Shown piece after piece: positions 32,208-44,830 of a DNA stretch of 64,000 nucleotides (position 1 is its first letter; every line of letters starts with the position of its first letter). Location: assembly GCA_016858145.1 (NCBI GenBank), contig JAEHOE010000045.1, positions 682,001 to 746,000 of the forward strand, in the 5' to 3' direction. A model generated the notes under the pieces. The model did not search any database, had not been told where the DNA came from, and was given only the letters and a program-made list of their open reading frames with translations. This DNA is from Edaphochlamys debaryana (taxonomy: Eukaryota; Chlorophyta; Chlorophyceae; Chlamydomonadales). Both the position numbers and the translations under genes were made by a program.

Positions 32208-35200
32208 CTAGAAGTCCTCCAGCCCATCCTCCAGCTCCACCATCTCATCCCCGCCCTCCGCCTCCACGGTTCGCCCCGCCTTGCCCGGGGCCGTGGCCTC
32301 CCCCTGCGCCACGTTCTCCTTGCCCGTGCCCAGACCCGCCATCGCACCGCGCCGCACCAACCGCCGTCGCTTGGCGCCGGCGGCGCCGCCACCGTCGGAG
32401 CCGTCGCCGTCAGACTCCCCGGCGTTGCCGTCATCGACGGCGCCCGCCAGCGGCCCGCCGGCGGCGCCGCGGCGGCGCCGGCTGCCCGCGGCGGCGCCGC
32501 CGGTAGCCAGAGCCTCCTCCCCTTCCGCGACCTCGTCCTGCAGGTCTTCGTGGGCGCTGGTGCGGACGGCGGCGGGGGCCTGAGTGGGCACCAGCGTGCC
32601 TTTGGGGGGGGGGTGAGGGAATGGGGGCGGAGAAAGTGAGCGCAACGCCTCAGGTTCGGGTGTTTGCCGGCTGCAAGCAAGGCACGAGGGGTTGTAACGG
32701 AGCCCTGCGAGCCAGGGTCCGGAGAAGGAGGGAGCGGGCAGTCGGCCGCCGGCACCCCACGCGGCCGTCACAGCAGCCACGTCCCTGACGGCGCCCCGGC
32801 CCCCAGCAGCGCCCTCACCCTGCGCCGCCGCCCGCTGCTGCAGCCGCTGCGCCTGCTCCTGCCGCCGCCGGGCCAGCTCCGCCAGGGCCCGCCGCCGGGC
32901 GTCCGCGTCAACCGCCGGCGCACCGCCTCCGTCATCGCTGCCGCCGCCGCTATTGCCAGCACCGTCGGCGGCGGGGGCGGCGCTGCTCCGCTTGTCCGCC
33001 TGTGCCGTCACCTGCTTGCGCCTGGGCTTGGCGCCGGCGCGGCGGCCGCCTGCGTGGGGTTCGGGGGGGTGCAGCCCAGGGCAGGGGGTAAGCGCGTGGA
33101 GGGGTCTGAGGGGCAAGCGTGCGTGCTGAGGCAGGGGCCAGGGGCCCGGGAGCGCAGGTCTGCAGCCTGCTGGTGCGTATCCGCCCGGGCACCGCCGCAG
33201 TGCCTCCCCAACAGGAGCGTTTGCTGGGGCCCTGCCCTCCCGGCCCCCTCAAGCGCACCTGCCCCCTCGCCCTCGCTGTCGCTCCCGGCCAGCGCCGCCG
33301 CCGCGCGCCGCCGGGCCGCCGCCGCCGCCTCCTTGCCGCGCGCCTTGCGGGCTGCCTCACCGTCCTCCTCCTCGGCTGCCGCCGCCGCCGCTGCCGCTGG
33401 GGAGCCCTTCTTTCCGGCGCCTGCCTTGCCCTGGGCCTTGCCCTTGGCCGCCGCTGCGGGCTTGGCCTTGGGAGGCGGAGCGGCCTTTGCAGCCGGGCCC
33501 TTCTTCCTTTTGCCGCCGCCGCCGCCCTCCTCCTCGGATTCAGAGTAGTACGGCATCACAGCCTCCACCTCCTCCTCCGCATCCGACGCCGCGCCGCCAG
33601 CGCCGCCGGCGCCATCCGCATCGGGCTCGGAGTCGGATCCAGATGAGGATCCGGACGAGCTGGACTCGGAGTCCGATCCGGAACTGGATTCAGAAGACTC
33701 GACGCCGCCGCTGCGGCCCCCAGGCGCCTGCTCCTCCTCATCCCCCGCGGCTCCCTCCTCCTCGTCCGTATGGGCCTTGGACTTTCGCCGCCGGCCGCCG
33801 GCCGGCGGGCTGGCCTTGGCGCCCCTCCCGCCCCGGCCCCCGCGGCCCCTGCCCCGCCCACCCCTCCCGCCCCGGCCTCCCACGCCCCCGCCCCGCTCCT
33901 CCTGCGCCTGTCCCTCCTTGCTCCGGCCCGCCGCGCCGGAAAACAGCGCCGCCGCCGCGGCCTTTGCCTCCGCCTCGTCCCGCTCCGCCAGCTCCCGCTT
34001 CCGCGCCTCCTCCTCCGCCGCCTTGCGCTCCCGCAGTGCCGCCGCCAGCGCCGCCGCGCGCTCCCCGCCCAGCCCCCCCAGCGCCTCCCGCAGCGCCGCC
34101 CGCACGCGCTGGCGCCAGGCGGGGGGCGCGGAGGCGGGGATCTTGAAGTAGTCCCCCGCGGAGGAGCGGATGCCGCAGGCCTCCAGCAGGCTGGTGGGGT
34201 GGGAGGGGTTGGAAGGGCGGTGTGTGTGTGTGTGGGGGGGGAAGTTGGGCAGTGAGGGGCTGCAGCGGTGCGCCGAAAGCCCTCACATGGGCTGACGAGA
34301 CGGAGAGGGACCCGGTGGCAGCACCCCCGTCTCTGCTCGGCCCCCCCCCTCCCCCCTGCTCTCCCCCCCTCACTCCTGGGAGTACTCTGTCATGAAGAAC
34401 TCCTCGTCCGCCTCGCTGCCCAGCACCAGGCAGTAGTCGAGCAGGGGGCCCCCGCCGGAGGAGGAGCTGAGGGTGGGCGGGGGGGCACAGGGTAAGGGGC
34501 AGACGGGCGACGGCGCGAGCAGGGCAGGAGGTCCGAACATTTACGGTGCCGTGCCCAGCTCGCAAGACTTCAAGTGCCAACACAAGGGGCATCGGCAAAG
34601 CTCCACACACCACACCAGACACCACGCCCCATACTCCCCTTCTTCGTCACAGGTCACCTCCCCCCCTTCCCACCCCCCCTCCTCCCACCTGCCCGCCAGC
34701 GCCCACAGCTCCTCCGCCCGGTCCATCTGCGCCAGGACCCACCCCACCGCCCCCGCGGGGTCCAGCCAGCGCCCCCCGCCCGCCGCGTGCGCCTCCGCCA
34801 CCCCCGCCAGGGCCTGCAGCAGGCGCTCGGGGTGCGGCTCGGGGACGCGGTCGGCGGGGATGGGGCCTGGGGGGGGGGGAGGGGGCGGGGATAGGGGGGG
34901 TTGGGGGCAGCTGTATGACGAGGAGAAGATTGAGGAGAGGGAGGAGGTGTGGCGGCAGCCAGCAAGTCCGATGCTGGTGGGGGGTTGCGGGGCTAGGGTG
35001 CGGGGTGTGGGGTGTGAGGCGCGGGGATGGGGCATGGGAGCATGGGAGCAGATGGATTGTGAGATGAAGGGGCCGAGGGGGATGGGAACCGGGTGGAACA
35101 GGGGTCAGAGGAGAGGGGGAGGGGGCAAAGGGTTGCGCACCTGCGTCCTCCGGCTCGTCTGCGGCCTTGCGCAACCGCGGCTTGGCGGCCCGCTCGCCCT

Positions 35201-38200
35201 CCTCGCCGCCGTCCCCGCTCCGGCGCCGGCCCCTGCCCGGGCCCTCCAGCAGCCCGTGCTTGCGGAGGAGCTTGGCCACCTGGGGGCGGGGGCCGTGGGG
35301 TTGGGGGTGGGGTGGGGGCATTACTGTTCTGTCGGTGCGTTTACGCGAGGTCCTGCAGGCCGAAACCCCAGCACCCACCCAGACTCCCGCGCCCCCACTG
35401 CAGCCCTCTCACGACCCCGGCCACCGCAGCCCCACCCCGCGCCCCCCCCCTCACCCTTCACCGTCCCCTCTACCCCTCCCGCCCCACCTGCTTGGCCCCC
35501 CCCTGCAGCTCCGGCATGCGGGCCGCCATGGCCTCCAGCGGGGCCGCCTCCCCCCGGCAGGCCTGGTACAGGGCCACCAGGCGGGTGCGCTCCGCCGCGT
35601 CCCGGGTGCGGCGGCGGCGGGCTGCGTCGTCCTCCAGCAGCCCCTGGGAGCGGAGCAGGCGCTGGACCTGGGGGGGTGTGTGGTGAGGGGTGTGGACTCA
35701 GAGTGGGGTGGGGGGCGTGTGCGGGCGAACGCTGCGGATGCGGGCAGAAAGGCAGGGTCGCGCCCGTGTGCTCACTGCAAGCGGGCACTGCGGCGGGCTG
35801 GTAAAGGCTGACCGCCCTTGGCCCAGGTCCCCGCTGTTCCTCCGCCCCAAGCCCCAATGCACCCCCACCTGCTTGACGCTCCTGCCCCCCGGCAGCAGCG
35901 CGGCAATGACGTTGAGGTGGTCGGGCTGTGAGCGGTGCGCCTCCCAGAGGGCCCGCAGCGCGGCCAGGTCCACACCGCCCTCGCCGCCGCGGCCCCGGCC
36001 GCCCCTGCCGCCGCCCCGCTTCTTGCCGCCCCCCTTCGGGTCCTTCCGCCGCCCCTTGCCCCCCGGCAGCAGCCCCATCTGCCGTAGCTTGCAAGCCACC
36101 GACTCCTCCGAGACGTCCAGGTCCAGGGCCTCAGTGATCTGTGCGGTTGGGTTTTAGGGTGAAGGCGTGGTACCGCTTTTTTACGGGTGCAGTGTTGTGT
36201 GTGCGTCGTCAGCGTGAGGGCGGCGGTGGGGCCGCGGAGGGGGCGTGCGTGTTGAGAGGTGAGAGAGGAGGTAGCAGGTACGGGACCTGGGCAGGGGGTT
36301 GAAAGCGGTCACTGAGTGTCCCAACCGGACCGGGCACTGCTATCCAGGCCGGCCCTCACCCTCCCCTCCCCCCACCCCCCCGCTCACCCTCTCCACCGCG
36401 TCTGCCTGCCCCCCCGCCCCATGCTCCTCCCACAGGATGCCAAGCTCCTCCTCCGCCCCCGCCAGCGCAGCCATCTCCTCCGGCTCCCCGCCCCCGCCCT
36501 CGCCGCCGCTGCCGCCCGAGTCGCTGCCGGAACCGGAGTCGGAGCGGCCGCCGCCGCGCCGCCGGCGGGAGCCTACAACCGGTGCAAGGGGGGCCAGGGG
36601 ATGGCGGAGGGGCGCATGGGTGGCTGGCTCAAGGGCTGGTGTACAGTGCAAGAGGGAACACTACACACTCAAAGCGCCAGCATGGGCCTGGCCCCATTGT
36701 GGCCCTATTCAGCTCGGGACCAGGCGGCCCCGGCGCACCCTCGACGAAGCCGTGTTTCTTGAGCAGCCGCGTTACGTCCTTGCTGGACCACCCCCCCGGC
36801 AGCTGCGCGGCGATCATGAGCGCTGCGTCGTCGTCGGAGGCGTAGCGGCCCCACAGCACACGCAGGCGGGCCAGCTGGGGGTAGCGGGGGGGTGGGGAGC
36901 GTGTTGCAGGTTGGGTTGGGAAGGGAGCGCGGGAGAGGCGGCGTTAGGAGCAGTGGTCTAGGAGGTGGGAGTATGAGTGGGAACGTGCGATGCGGGAAGG
37001 CGGGGGCGGGAAGGGCATCCCTCGCAACCCTGCCGCTGCCTGAGGGGCCACTGCCGGCGTCCACCGCCACCGCACCCTCCACGCATCCACCACCATCACC
37101 GCATCCACCCCGCACCTGCCCCTCCGTCAGCTGCTTGAACTTGAGCCCCAGCTGCTTGAGCCACTTGGTCAGCTGCCCGCCGCTCATCTCCACACCCTCA
37201 GCGGAGTCCCACGGCCGTGCCTCAGCGTCTCCGTCGCTGTCGCCGCCGTCGCCCCCCGCCGCCCTCCGGCCCCCCCGCTTCATGCCCTCCAGCATGAGGT
37301 CCGCGTTGTGGCGGGACGCGTTGTACCTGGGGTAGGTGGGTGGGTGCGTGGGATGGTGGGGGAGGTTGTGGGTGGGGCGGAGGTCTGGGCCCGGTCTGCT
37401 GGTCAGACCCAGCAGCGACAGCACGGTGACACACGCAACCCACCGCCTCCCCCCGTGCCCTCTTCCCTCACAGATCACCCTGCCGCGGAACCCCCCCCCC
37501 CCACCCGCCCCAGCTCCCCCCGCCCCACCTCTCGAACAGCTCCCCCAACAGCGCCTGCTGAGGCCCGCTCAGCTGCAGCCCGCGGCCGCCCGGGCCCCCC
37601 GCCCCCGCCGCCGCCAGGTTGCCGGAGCGCTTGTTCTTGCCGTTGCCCACCCGCACCGTCTTGAGGAAGCGCTTGCGGAGCATCTCTGGGGGGGGGGCAG
37701 CGGGGGTGGACGTTCTACAGATGGGAGAGCTAAAGGAGAGAGGAAGCGGCAGCCAGAACGAAGAGGGGCAGCGGGAGGGGAGAGTACGGGGGCGGCGCAT
37801 GGTGGCGCCAGTGTGCACCATGCTCGCGAATTCGCAACCAGGACCGACGAGGGAGGGGGGGGGGGGGAGGGGGGGAGGGGGGGAGGGAGGAACCGCAGGC
37901 GGGGCCGGTGCCGCTCACCCTCGCGCTCCTGTAGAGACATGGGCTTGCGAGCAGGCGCCGGCGCAGGGGCGGGAGCAGCTGCAGCAGCAGCCCTGGGCCT
38001 GGGTTCGCCCTCATCGTCGCTCAGCACCGCACGGCCGCCGGCCCTGCCGCCGCCGCCAGCGGCCCTGCCGCCGCCGACGTCATCCTCCAGATCATCGCCG
38101 TCGCCTCCGTCGCCGTCGCCGCTGCCGCCGCGGTCCTGGCGGCGGAGGCGGCCGCCGGTGCGCGGCGCCGCGCCCTCCTCCGCCTCGTCGTCACCGTCAC

Positions 38201-41200
38201 TGGCGGCGCCGCCAGCGGCGCCGCCGTCGCCGCCGCCCTCGCCGTCGTCGTCCCCCCAAGCATCGCCGCCCCGGCGCCGCCGGTGGGCTCCGCCGGCTCC
38301 ACCGCCGCCGGCTGCGGCCCGGTCCCCCCCCAGGTCGTCCCCGCCCCGGGTCCTGCCGTACGCTGCCCGCTCCGTCTCCTCCCGGTCCCAATCCTCCAGG
38401 GCCATCTAGGTGGGGGTTGGGGGTGCATGGGGGCGGCGGGTTGGGGAAGGGAGGTTGGAGGAGAGAGCGCCCCCGGCCACCCGAGCCTCCCACAACTCCC
38501 CACCCGCACCCCTCCCATCTCTCCGCCCACCCCCCCACGGCCCCCTCCCGCCCCTACCCCAACCCCCCCGCCGCCCCCACCGGCAGCCAGTAGCCCTGGC
38601 TGATGGCGGCCGCTGCGTGGTGGTCCTTCCAGAACAGCAGGTCCACGCACAGCATGCGCGGCACGTTGTCCTCGATCTAAGGGCGGTTGGCGGTTAGCGG
38701 TTGGCAGTTGGCGGTTGGGGCCAGAGGCTCGCAAGGGCCTGGGTAGCGTAGGTGCATCTCGAGCAACGCCGCATCCCGACACCCGGGAGCGCAGGAGCCC
38801 AGCACCCCGACGCCCACGCGATCCCGCTCAGCGACAGACACCCCTCCGCTCCCCTCCCCCCCGCCCCCCCACCTTCTCCTGCAGCTCCTTCCGCTGGGCC
38901 GCGTGCCGGGCCGCCTCTGGGTCCGCCCCCGCCCCCGCCACCGGCTGCGTGGCGTCAGCGTCCGGGGGGCCGGCGGCCGGCCGGGCCCCTCCAGAGCCAT
39001 TCGCCCCCGCCCCCGCCCCCTTGGCCCCCGGCGCGGGGTACTTGCTGGGGGCCAGGCGGCGCATGAGGCCGCGCACCACCCGGGCCGCCAGCGTCAGCAC
39101 GGGCCTGCGGGGGGGGGGCAAAGGAGGGCGGCTGTGGGTGGTGGAGGTGTGGATTGCATGCGGAGTGATGGGTGGCCCGGCGCCTCTACCTTGTGCAGCC
39201 CGTCCCACCTGCACCCTCACTCCTCCTCATCCCACATCCCCGCGCTTGCCCCCAACACGCCTCCACCCCCTCCATCCCCCCACCTGTACTCCTGCAGCTT
39301 GGCGGGTGTGCGCAGGTCCTGGTCCGCAAGCATGACGTAGAAGACCCGCAGCACGGACAGCTGGGGGTGGAGGGGGGGTGGAGGGGGCTGAGACGGGGGA
39401 AGAAGAGGGGCACGAGGTAGGGGCAGGGGCAGGGGCGACACGCACACCCGCCTTTCTGCGTCAAGCTCTCCGCTTGCCCTTTGCGCTCCCTCCTCCGCGC
39501 CCACTACTCAGCGCACACCGCCCGCCCCCCCCCGCCCGTCAACCCCCAGCCCCCAGCCCCCTACCCCCACCCAACCCAACGCCGCACGGCCCTGATCGCC
39601 TCCTCCCCCCCTACCCTCGCCCCTCGTCCCCTCCCCCCCTACCCTCCCCCCTCGTCCCCCCCCCCCACCTGGTACAGCAGCGGCTCCATGTCCAGGTGCT
39701 GGTGGTCGGCGATGCGGTGCAGCAGGGAGGCGATGGCGCGGGGCACGCAGGCCGGCAGCTGCCGGTAGCAGGCCAGCAGGGAGGCGGCGAAGTGGATGAT
39801 GGCGGGCTGGGCCAGCTTGGAGCGGACCTGGGGGCGGGGGCGGGTGGGGGGTGGGGTGGGGAGTGGGGAGAGCGTGGGGGCAGGATTCGGGCGAAGGGGA
39901 ATGGGCACGGGATATGATGGCGCAGCCTTGGAGGGCCGTCAATACCGGTATGCCTTGGAGGTTGCGCGTTGATACGGTCTCCGCTATGTTCCCCACCCCC
40001 ACCTTCTGCAGCAGGTCCAGGGGTTTCTCCACCACGCGTTCCTCGGCCTCCTCCTCCTCGTCCTGGGGGGGGGGGGTGAGGGTGAGAGGGGGGGGACGGC
40101 GCGTGAGCAGCGTTAGCTGTGCGCCTGAGCCCAAGTGCAATCGCAGTCAAGCAGCGAGGCACAGGCCGTGGGCATCACACCGAGCTATGCATGTCCGTAC
40201 ATGGCTTTCCATCCCCGCCGCCTCCCCGCCCCATGCATCCCGCTCACCTCCTCATCGCTGCCCTCCGCCAGCTCGTCAAGGGGTGCCTTGCCGCCCTTGC
40301 GGGCCCCCTTGTCGCCGCCCTCGCCGCCCTCCTCCTCCCCGCCCTCGCCGCCGCTGCCCTCCTTGTCCTCGCCGCCCTCCTCCCCCGCCCCGCCCTCCCC
40401 CTCCGTCCCCTCCTCGCCCTCCTCCGCCCCCTGCTGCCGCCGGGGCTTGCGGCCGGCGGTGCGCCGCCGGGCCTTCACCATGAAGCCGCCCGGCTCCGTG
40501 GACGTGAGCCTTTGGGGGGAGGGGAAGGAGATCGGGGATAGTGTTTCAAAGGTTATAGGTGTGGATTTTGAGTTGGGAGGCAGCAGATTAGCTAACAAGG
40601 GGGGCGGGGCGGGCGGTCCCCGTGTCGCGCAGGCTTGAGGCGTATTGCGCCGTGCCCCGCCCCCAACACCTCGGCCTCCCGCGGCCCCACCTGTCGTACA
40701 TCCTCAGCACGTAGTGCAGGCACATCATGAGGTCAGCCGCGTGGTCGCGTGACTGGCGTGCGGTGTGGAATGCGGCCATAATGCGGCCCAGCACGGGCAG
40801 CAGGCCACTCTCCTGGGGGGGTGGGGTGGGGGGTGGGGGCGTCGGAGTCGGGCTAGGGCTAGGGCCTCGGGAAGGGCAAGCGCCGCGTGGAAAGGGGACA
40901 CGTGCGGGTCCCGAAACGGCTTGGAGCGAGCAAGCCCAACAACCGGGCATAAGCCACCGCCGGCAGCACAGAGCGTCTCTAACCCCCCCAAACATACCGG
41001 CCTCCCCACCGCCCCCCCCCCACCGCCATGTCGTCGTGCAGCAGCTTCCTCTGCAGCCTGTCCGCCGCCCTCCGGTCCCCGGGGGTGCCCAGGCGGTGCG
41101 CCACCACCAGCACACCCAGCATCTCGCGGAGGAGCCGGGTGGAGGCGGCCTGTGGGGAGGGGCAGGGGGGGAGGAAGCGGCGGTGGAGGGCCATCACCTA

Positions 41201-44200
41201 CGCCTCATCCCTTTCCTCTTGATTTTCCCCTGAGGTCTGCTCCTCCCTCTCCCTCTCCCTCTCCCCCCCCCTGCCTCCCCCCCCTCTCCCTCCCCCCCCC
41301 ACCTGCAGCTCCCAGTCCTTGTGCTTGAGCGCCCGGTCCGCCTCCGCCACCCACAGCCCCTGCACCAGGTGGAACGTGTCCCACCCCATGGTGCCGCTGA
41401 TGCCGGAGAAGGGGGACTCGGGATCGGGCGCCTCGGAGGGCTCGGCAGCAGCGGGGGGGTCGGCACCGGCACCGGCAGTGGGCTCGGCAGGGGCCGCGCC
41501 GTCGGCCCCCGTGGCAGTGGAGGCGGGGGCGGGCTTGGGTGCCGGCTTGGCGGGGGCGGGGGCGGGGGCCGCCTCCTGTGGCCGAGTGCGCGGGCGGGGT
41601 GGTAAGGCAGCAGCGTGCAGGAGGCAGACCTCCGCGTCATCGTCGATGCCGTGCCCCGCCCCCTCCCTCCGCCCCGTCCATCCCCCCTCCCCCCTCCCTT
41701 CCCTACCTGCCCCTCCCCCGCCCCCCGCCCCCCTGCCTGCTTGAGCCTGCAGTACTGCGTGAAGAAGGCGCCCAGGCGCAGGAAGCGGAGCAGGTCGGGC
41801 CGCTCCAGCCGCCCCACGCCCACGCCCGCAGCCACCTCGCGGCGGACCACCTCCATCATCTGGGGGGGGAGGGGGGGAGGTCGGGGGCGGAGGTTGAGAA
41901 GGTTAGGAGGAGGAACCGCGTGGGACTTGCTTGCTCCGCGCCGCTCGCATCGCTGTCCCAGGAGCGTGCTGTCCCCCGGGCCCGTAGCCTGGGCCCCAGA
42001 GCTTCCTCGAGTCCGTCCATCCACAGCCGCTACGTCTACCCTGCCCCCTCCCCCCCACCCACACGCACACGCCTACCTGGTTGTAGCCGCTGGCCAGCAG
42101 GCCGTCCGCGAAGCCCCGCAGCTGCCACAGCAGGGCGGCGTTGGAGGAGGCGGACAGGGAGGAGGCGGGGGGGCGGGGGCCCACGAACTTGGGCGGCGCC
42201 TGGGGCACGAAGCGGGGGGGGGCCGGAGGGGTGCAAGGCGATGGGCAGAGTGCAGGCCACGTGATTGCAACCCCTCACCGCACTGCTCTTCGATCATTCC
42301 GTACGCACCTCACAGCACCTCACCTCCCTCTTTCCCCCCCTTCCCTCCCCCAACACACCTCCAGGATGACCGCCTTGACGCCCTTGGCCGCAGTGGACGC
42401 GGGCGCAGGCTTGGTCAGGAACGTGCACCGCTGATCGCTGTCCTCCACGTGCGACACCACGAACTTGCCGCCCCACCCCGAGTGCCGGGAGGCGCCCGCA
42501 GGGGCCGCCCGCATCTTGGCCGCCGCCTCCAGGGCCTGGCGCCGCTTCTGGGCCTGCAGGGCCTGCTCCAGGGAGGTCGGCGGGGCCCGGCCGGACCCGG
42601 GCGGGCCCATGCGGGGCCCGGCGCCCGGCCAGCGGTCCTCCACGGACCGCGCCACCGAAGCCTTGTGGAGTGCCGCCAGGGAGGGGCGCTTCACACTCGA
42701 GGTGGCGGCTGTGGCTGAGGCGGAGGAGGCGGAGGCGGCGGGGAAGGCCGAGGTGGTCGATGCACCCGTGCCGGGCACCGGCTGCCTGGGCCCCTGCGGG
42801 CCCTGCGGCTCCTGCTGCTGCACCCGGGGCGGGGCGGCCTCCCTGTGGGCCCGCCTGGGGGGCTCGGGCGGTGGCTCCCTGGCCGCCATGAGCTGCTCCG
42901 GTGTGACCCCTCGGAAGGCCTCGTGCAGCGCCTCCAGCAGCACCGGCATCTCCCGGCGCAGGGGCGCCTGGCCGCCGTGCTGCGCCACCAGCGCCAGCAG
43001 CTCCATGATGTGCTCAGAGAAGAGGAGCGTGAGGAGGGAGGCCTGGGGGGGGGGGGTGGATGGGCGAGAGAGTGGAGGGCGAGTGGAGGATTTGAGGCAC
43101 AGGAGAGGGCAGTTAACGCTGAGAGCTCAAGGCAAGGCGAGCTGCCTGGGCTCTGCTCCCTCCCTGCCCCGCCCCTCTTCCTCACCCGCACCACCCCCTG
43201 CATCCCCTCCACCCCCCCTCCACCCCCACCCCCCACCCCTCCCTCCACCCCACCCCCCCACCTGCAGCCGCGTGCGGTCCGACCCGGTGGCCGCGTTGGG
43301 CGCCCTCCGCTCGTCCGGCACCGCCAGCAGGTTGCGCAGGAAGGCCAGCACCAGCTGCACCGCCCCCTGCTGCTCGGGGCTCATGCGGGGGTGCGCGGCC
43401 AGGGGCTCGGCCACCAGGCCCAGCACGGCAACCAGCGCGTCCTGGGGGGAACGGAGGGGGAAGGAAGGCGGGGGTGGGGGTGGGCAGGGATGAGTGTTTA
43501 CCCGCCTCGCTGCCAGGAAGGCCCCTTGAGCTGAGCTGGGGCCGCCCGCTCGCACCCTCCCAGCCACGGACTGCACCACCACCCCCGCACTTACCGCACC
43601 AAGCCGCGCTCTCACTGTCCCCTCCCACCCGCCCGCTCGCCCCCTCTCTCCCCACCCCCAACACCCCCCACACCCACCTGGTGCAGCATGGCCTCCTTGA
43701 CGTCCCTCACCAGCCCCTCCTGCTCCTCGGGCCGCGCGGAGGAGGGGTCCACGGGCATGGTCAGGTAGGTGAGCACCTTGACTGGGGGGGAGGGGCCGGG
43801 GGAGAGGGGGGACATGGGAGGGAGGGGGGCAGGGGAGAGGGTTGGACTGGGCAGGACACGCTTGCAGGCCGGCCTGGGAGCCCATGACTTCCGCGATCCA
43901 GCCAGGCCTGTAGCACCCAAGCCGGCCCGACCCGGCCGTCAGCACCGGCCCTCCCACGGCGCTGGGCGCTGCCCGAGCTATGCACTGCGCGCCCTCCCCA
44001 CCCCATACCTCCGCACCCCATCCCCCCCCACCCGACCCCACCCCATCCAACCCGTCCCCTGCCGCCCGTCCTCGCTCCCCCGCACCCGCTTGCAGGGTGA
44101 CCTCCGGCTCGTGGGCGTAGGTGCACAGCAGCGGCACCAGGTCCTGGGGGGCAGGCGGGTGAGCAAGGCACCGTGGAGGGTGAGCCGGGCATGACGTCGG

Positions 44201-44830
44201 GGAGACACCCACCCCGGCGCCTGGACCGATGCGGTCTGCCCCCTCCGCCCCAGCTGCCCACCTCGCCCCCCCCCCCTCCCCCGAGTTGAGAGTGTGCCCC
44301 CCCGGCCCCACCTGCTGCGCCACCCGCCAGGTGCCCAGCCGCCGGAACACGGGCCGCAGGTCGGGGTCGTCGCGGCGGAGGAAGCGCTGCAGGTCCTTCA
44401 GGCAGCCTGGGGCAGAGAGAGCGGGTCGGACCAGTGCAGCAGTGGGGGCGGGAGGGACGGTATACCAGCAATGAGCAAGACACCCCTGGGGCTGTTCCTG
44501 GCTGTTGGGGACCCCGGGTCGACCTCCTCTTGCTGCCCCGGCCCCACCGATGCAGTCCTTGTCCCGCACGTAGACCTTTTCGCCCGTGTTGGTGTCCTCC
44601 ATCCATTTGCCCAGGCCGTGGGCCACGCTCATGAGCAGCTCCCAGTCCACATGGTCCTCCTTGGGAGGGGCATCCATCTCGTAGGCTGCCGCGTCGTCCT
44701 GGCCGCCGATGTCGTCGGCGTCATCGTAGTCGTCTAGGTCGTCCTCGAGCTCGACCATCGCCTCGGCTTCCGGCTGGCTTTGCCCCAGCCTGCCGGCCAT
44801 TTCGCGCGCAGGGTTCGGTCCGTAAGCCAT
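32208..44830 (-). CDS. TIM: TIMELESS/Tof1/Swi1 replication fork protection protein, greatly enlarged
   Basis: Thirty phase-consistent exons: 44548-44830, 44312-44406, 44086-44143, 43678-43781, 43262-43441, 42359-43042, 42077-42199, 41707-41859, 41303-41575, 41024-41149, 40691-40812, 40248-40509, 40003-40062, 39669-39827, 39284-39360, 38873-39104, 38581-38676, 37919-38405, 37529-37685, 37116-37326, 36739-36874, 36388-36572, 35869-36138, 35488-35667, 35141-35279, 34689-34866, 34374-34466, 33259-34190, 32819-33049, 32208-32599. Predicted length is about 2,225 residues, against about 1,200 in animals and yeast. TIMELESS pairs with Tipin at nuclear replication forks for pausing, checkpoint signalling and cohesion. 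Family landmarks include GWGGKFVVSHVEDSDQRC, RLGAFFTQYCRLKQ, DDMAESGLLPVLGRIMAAFH, LLFWKDHHAAAAISQGYW and LRKRFLKTVRVG. The C-terminal half adds repeated helical units and a long low-complexity acidic/Lys/Ala/Gly tail. Confidence 0.9.

Noticed and set aside
36152..36159. TTTTAGGG, the Chlamydomonas-type telomere repeat unit
   Set aside because: A single copy within a TIMELESS intron; no tandem array, so it is chance.
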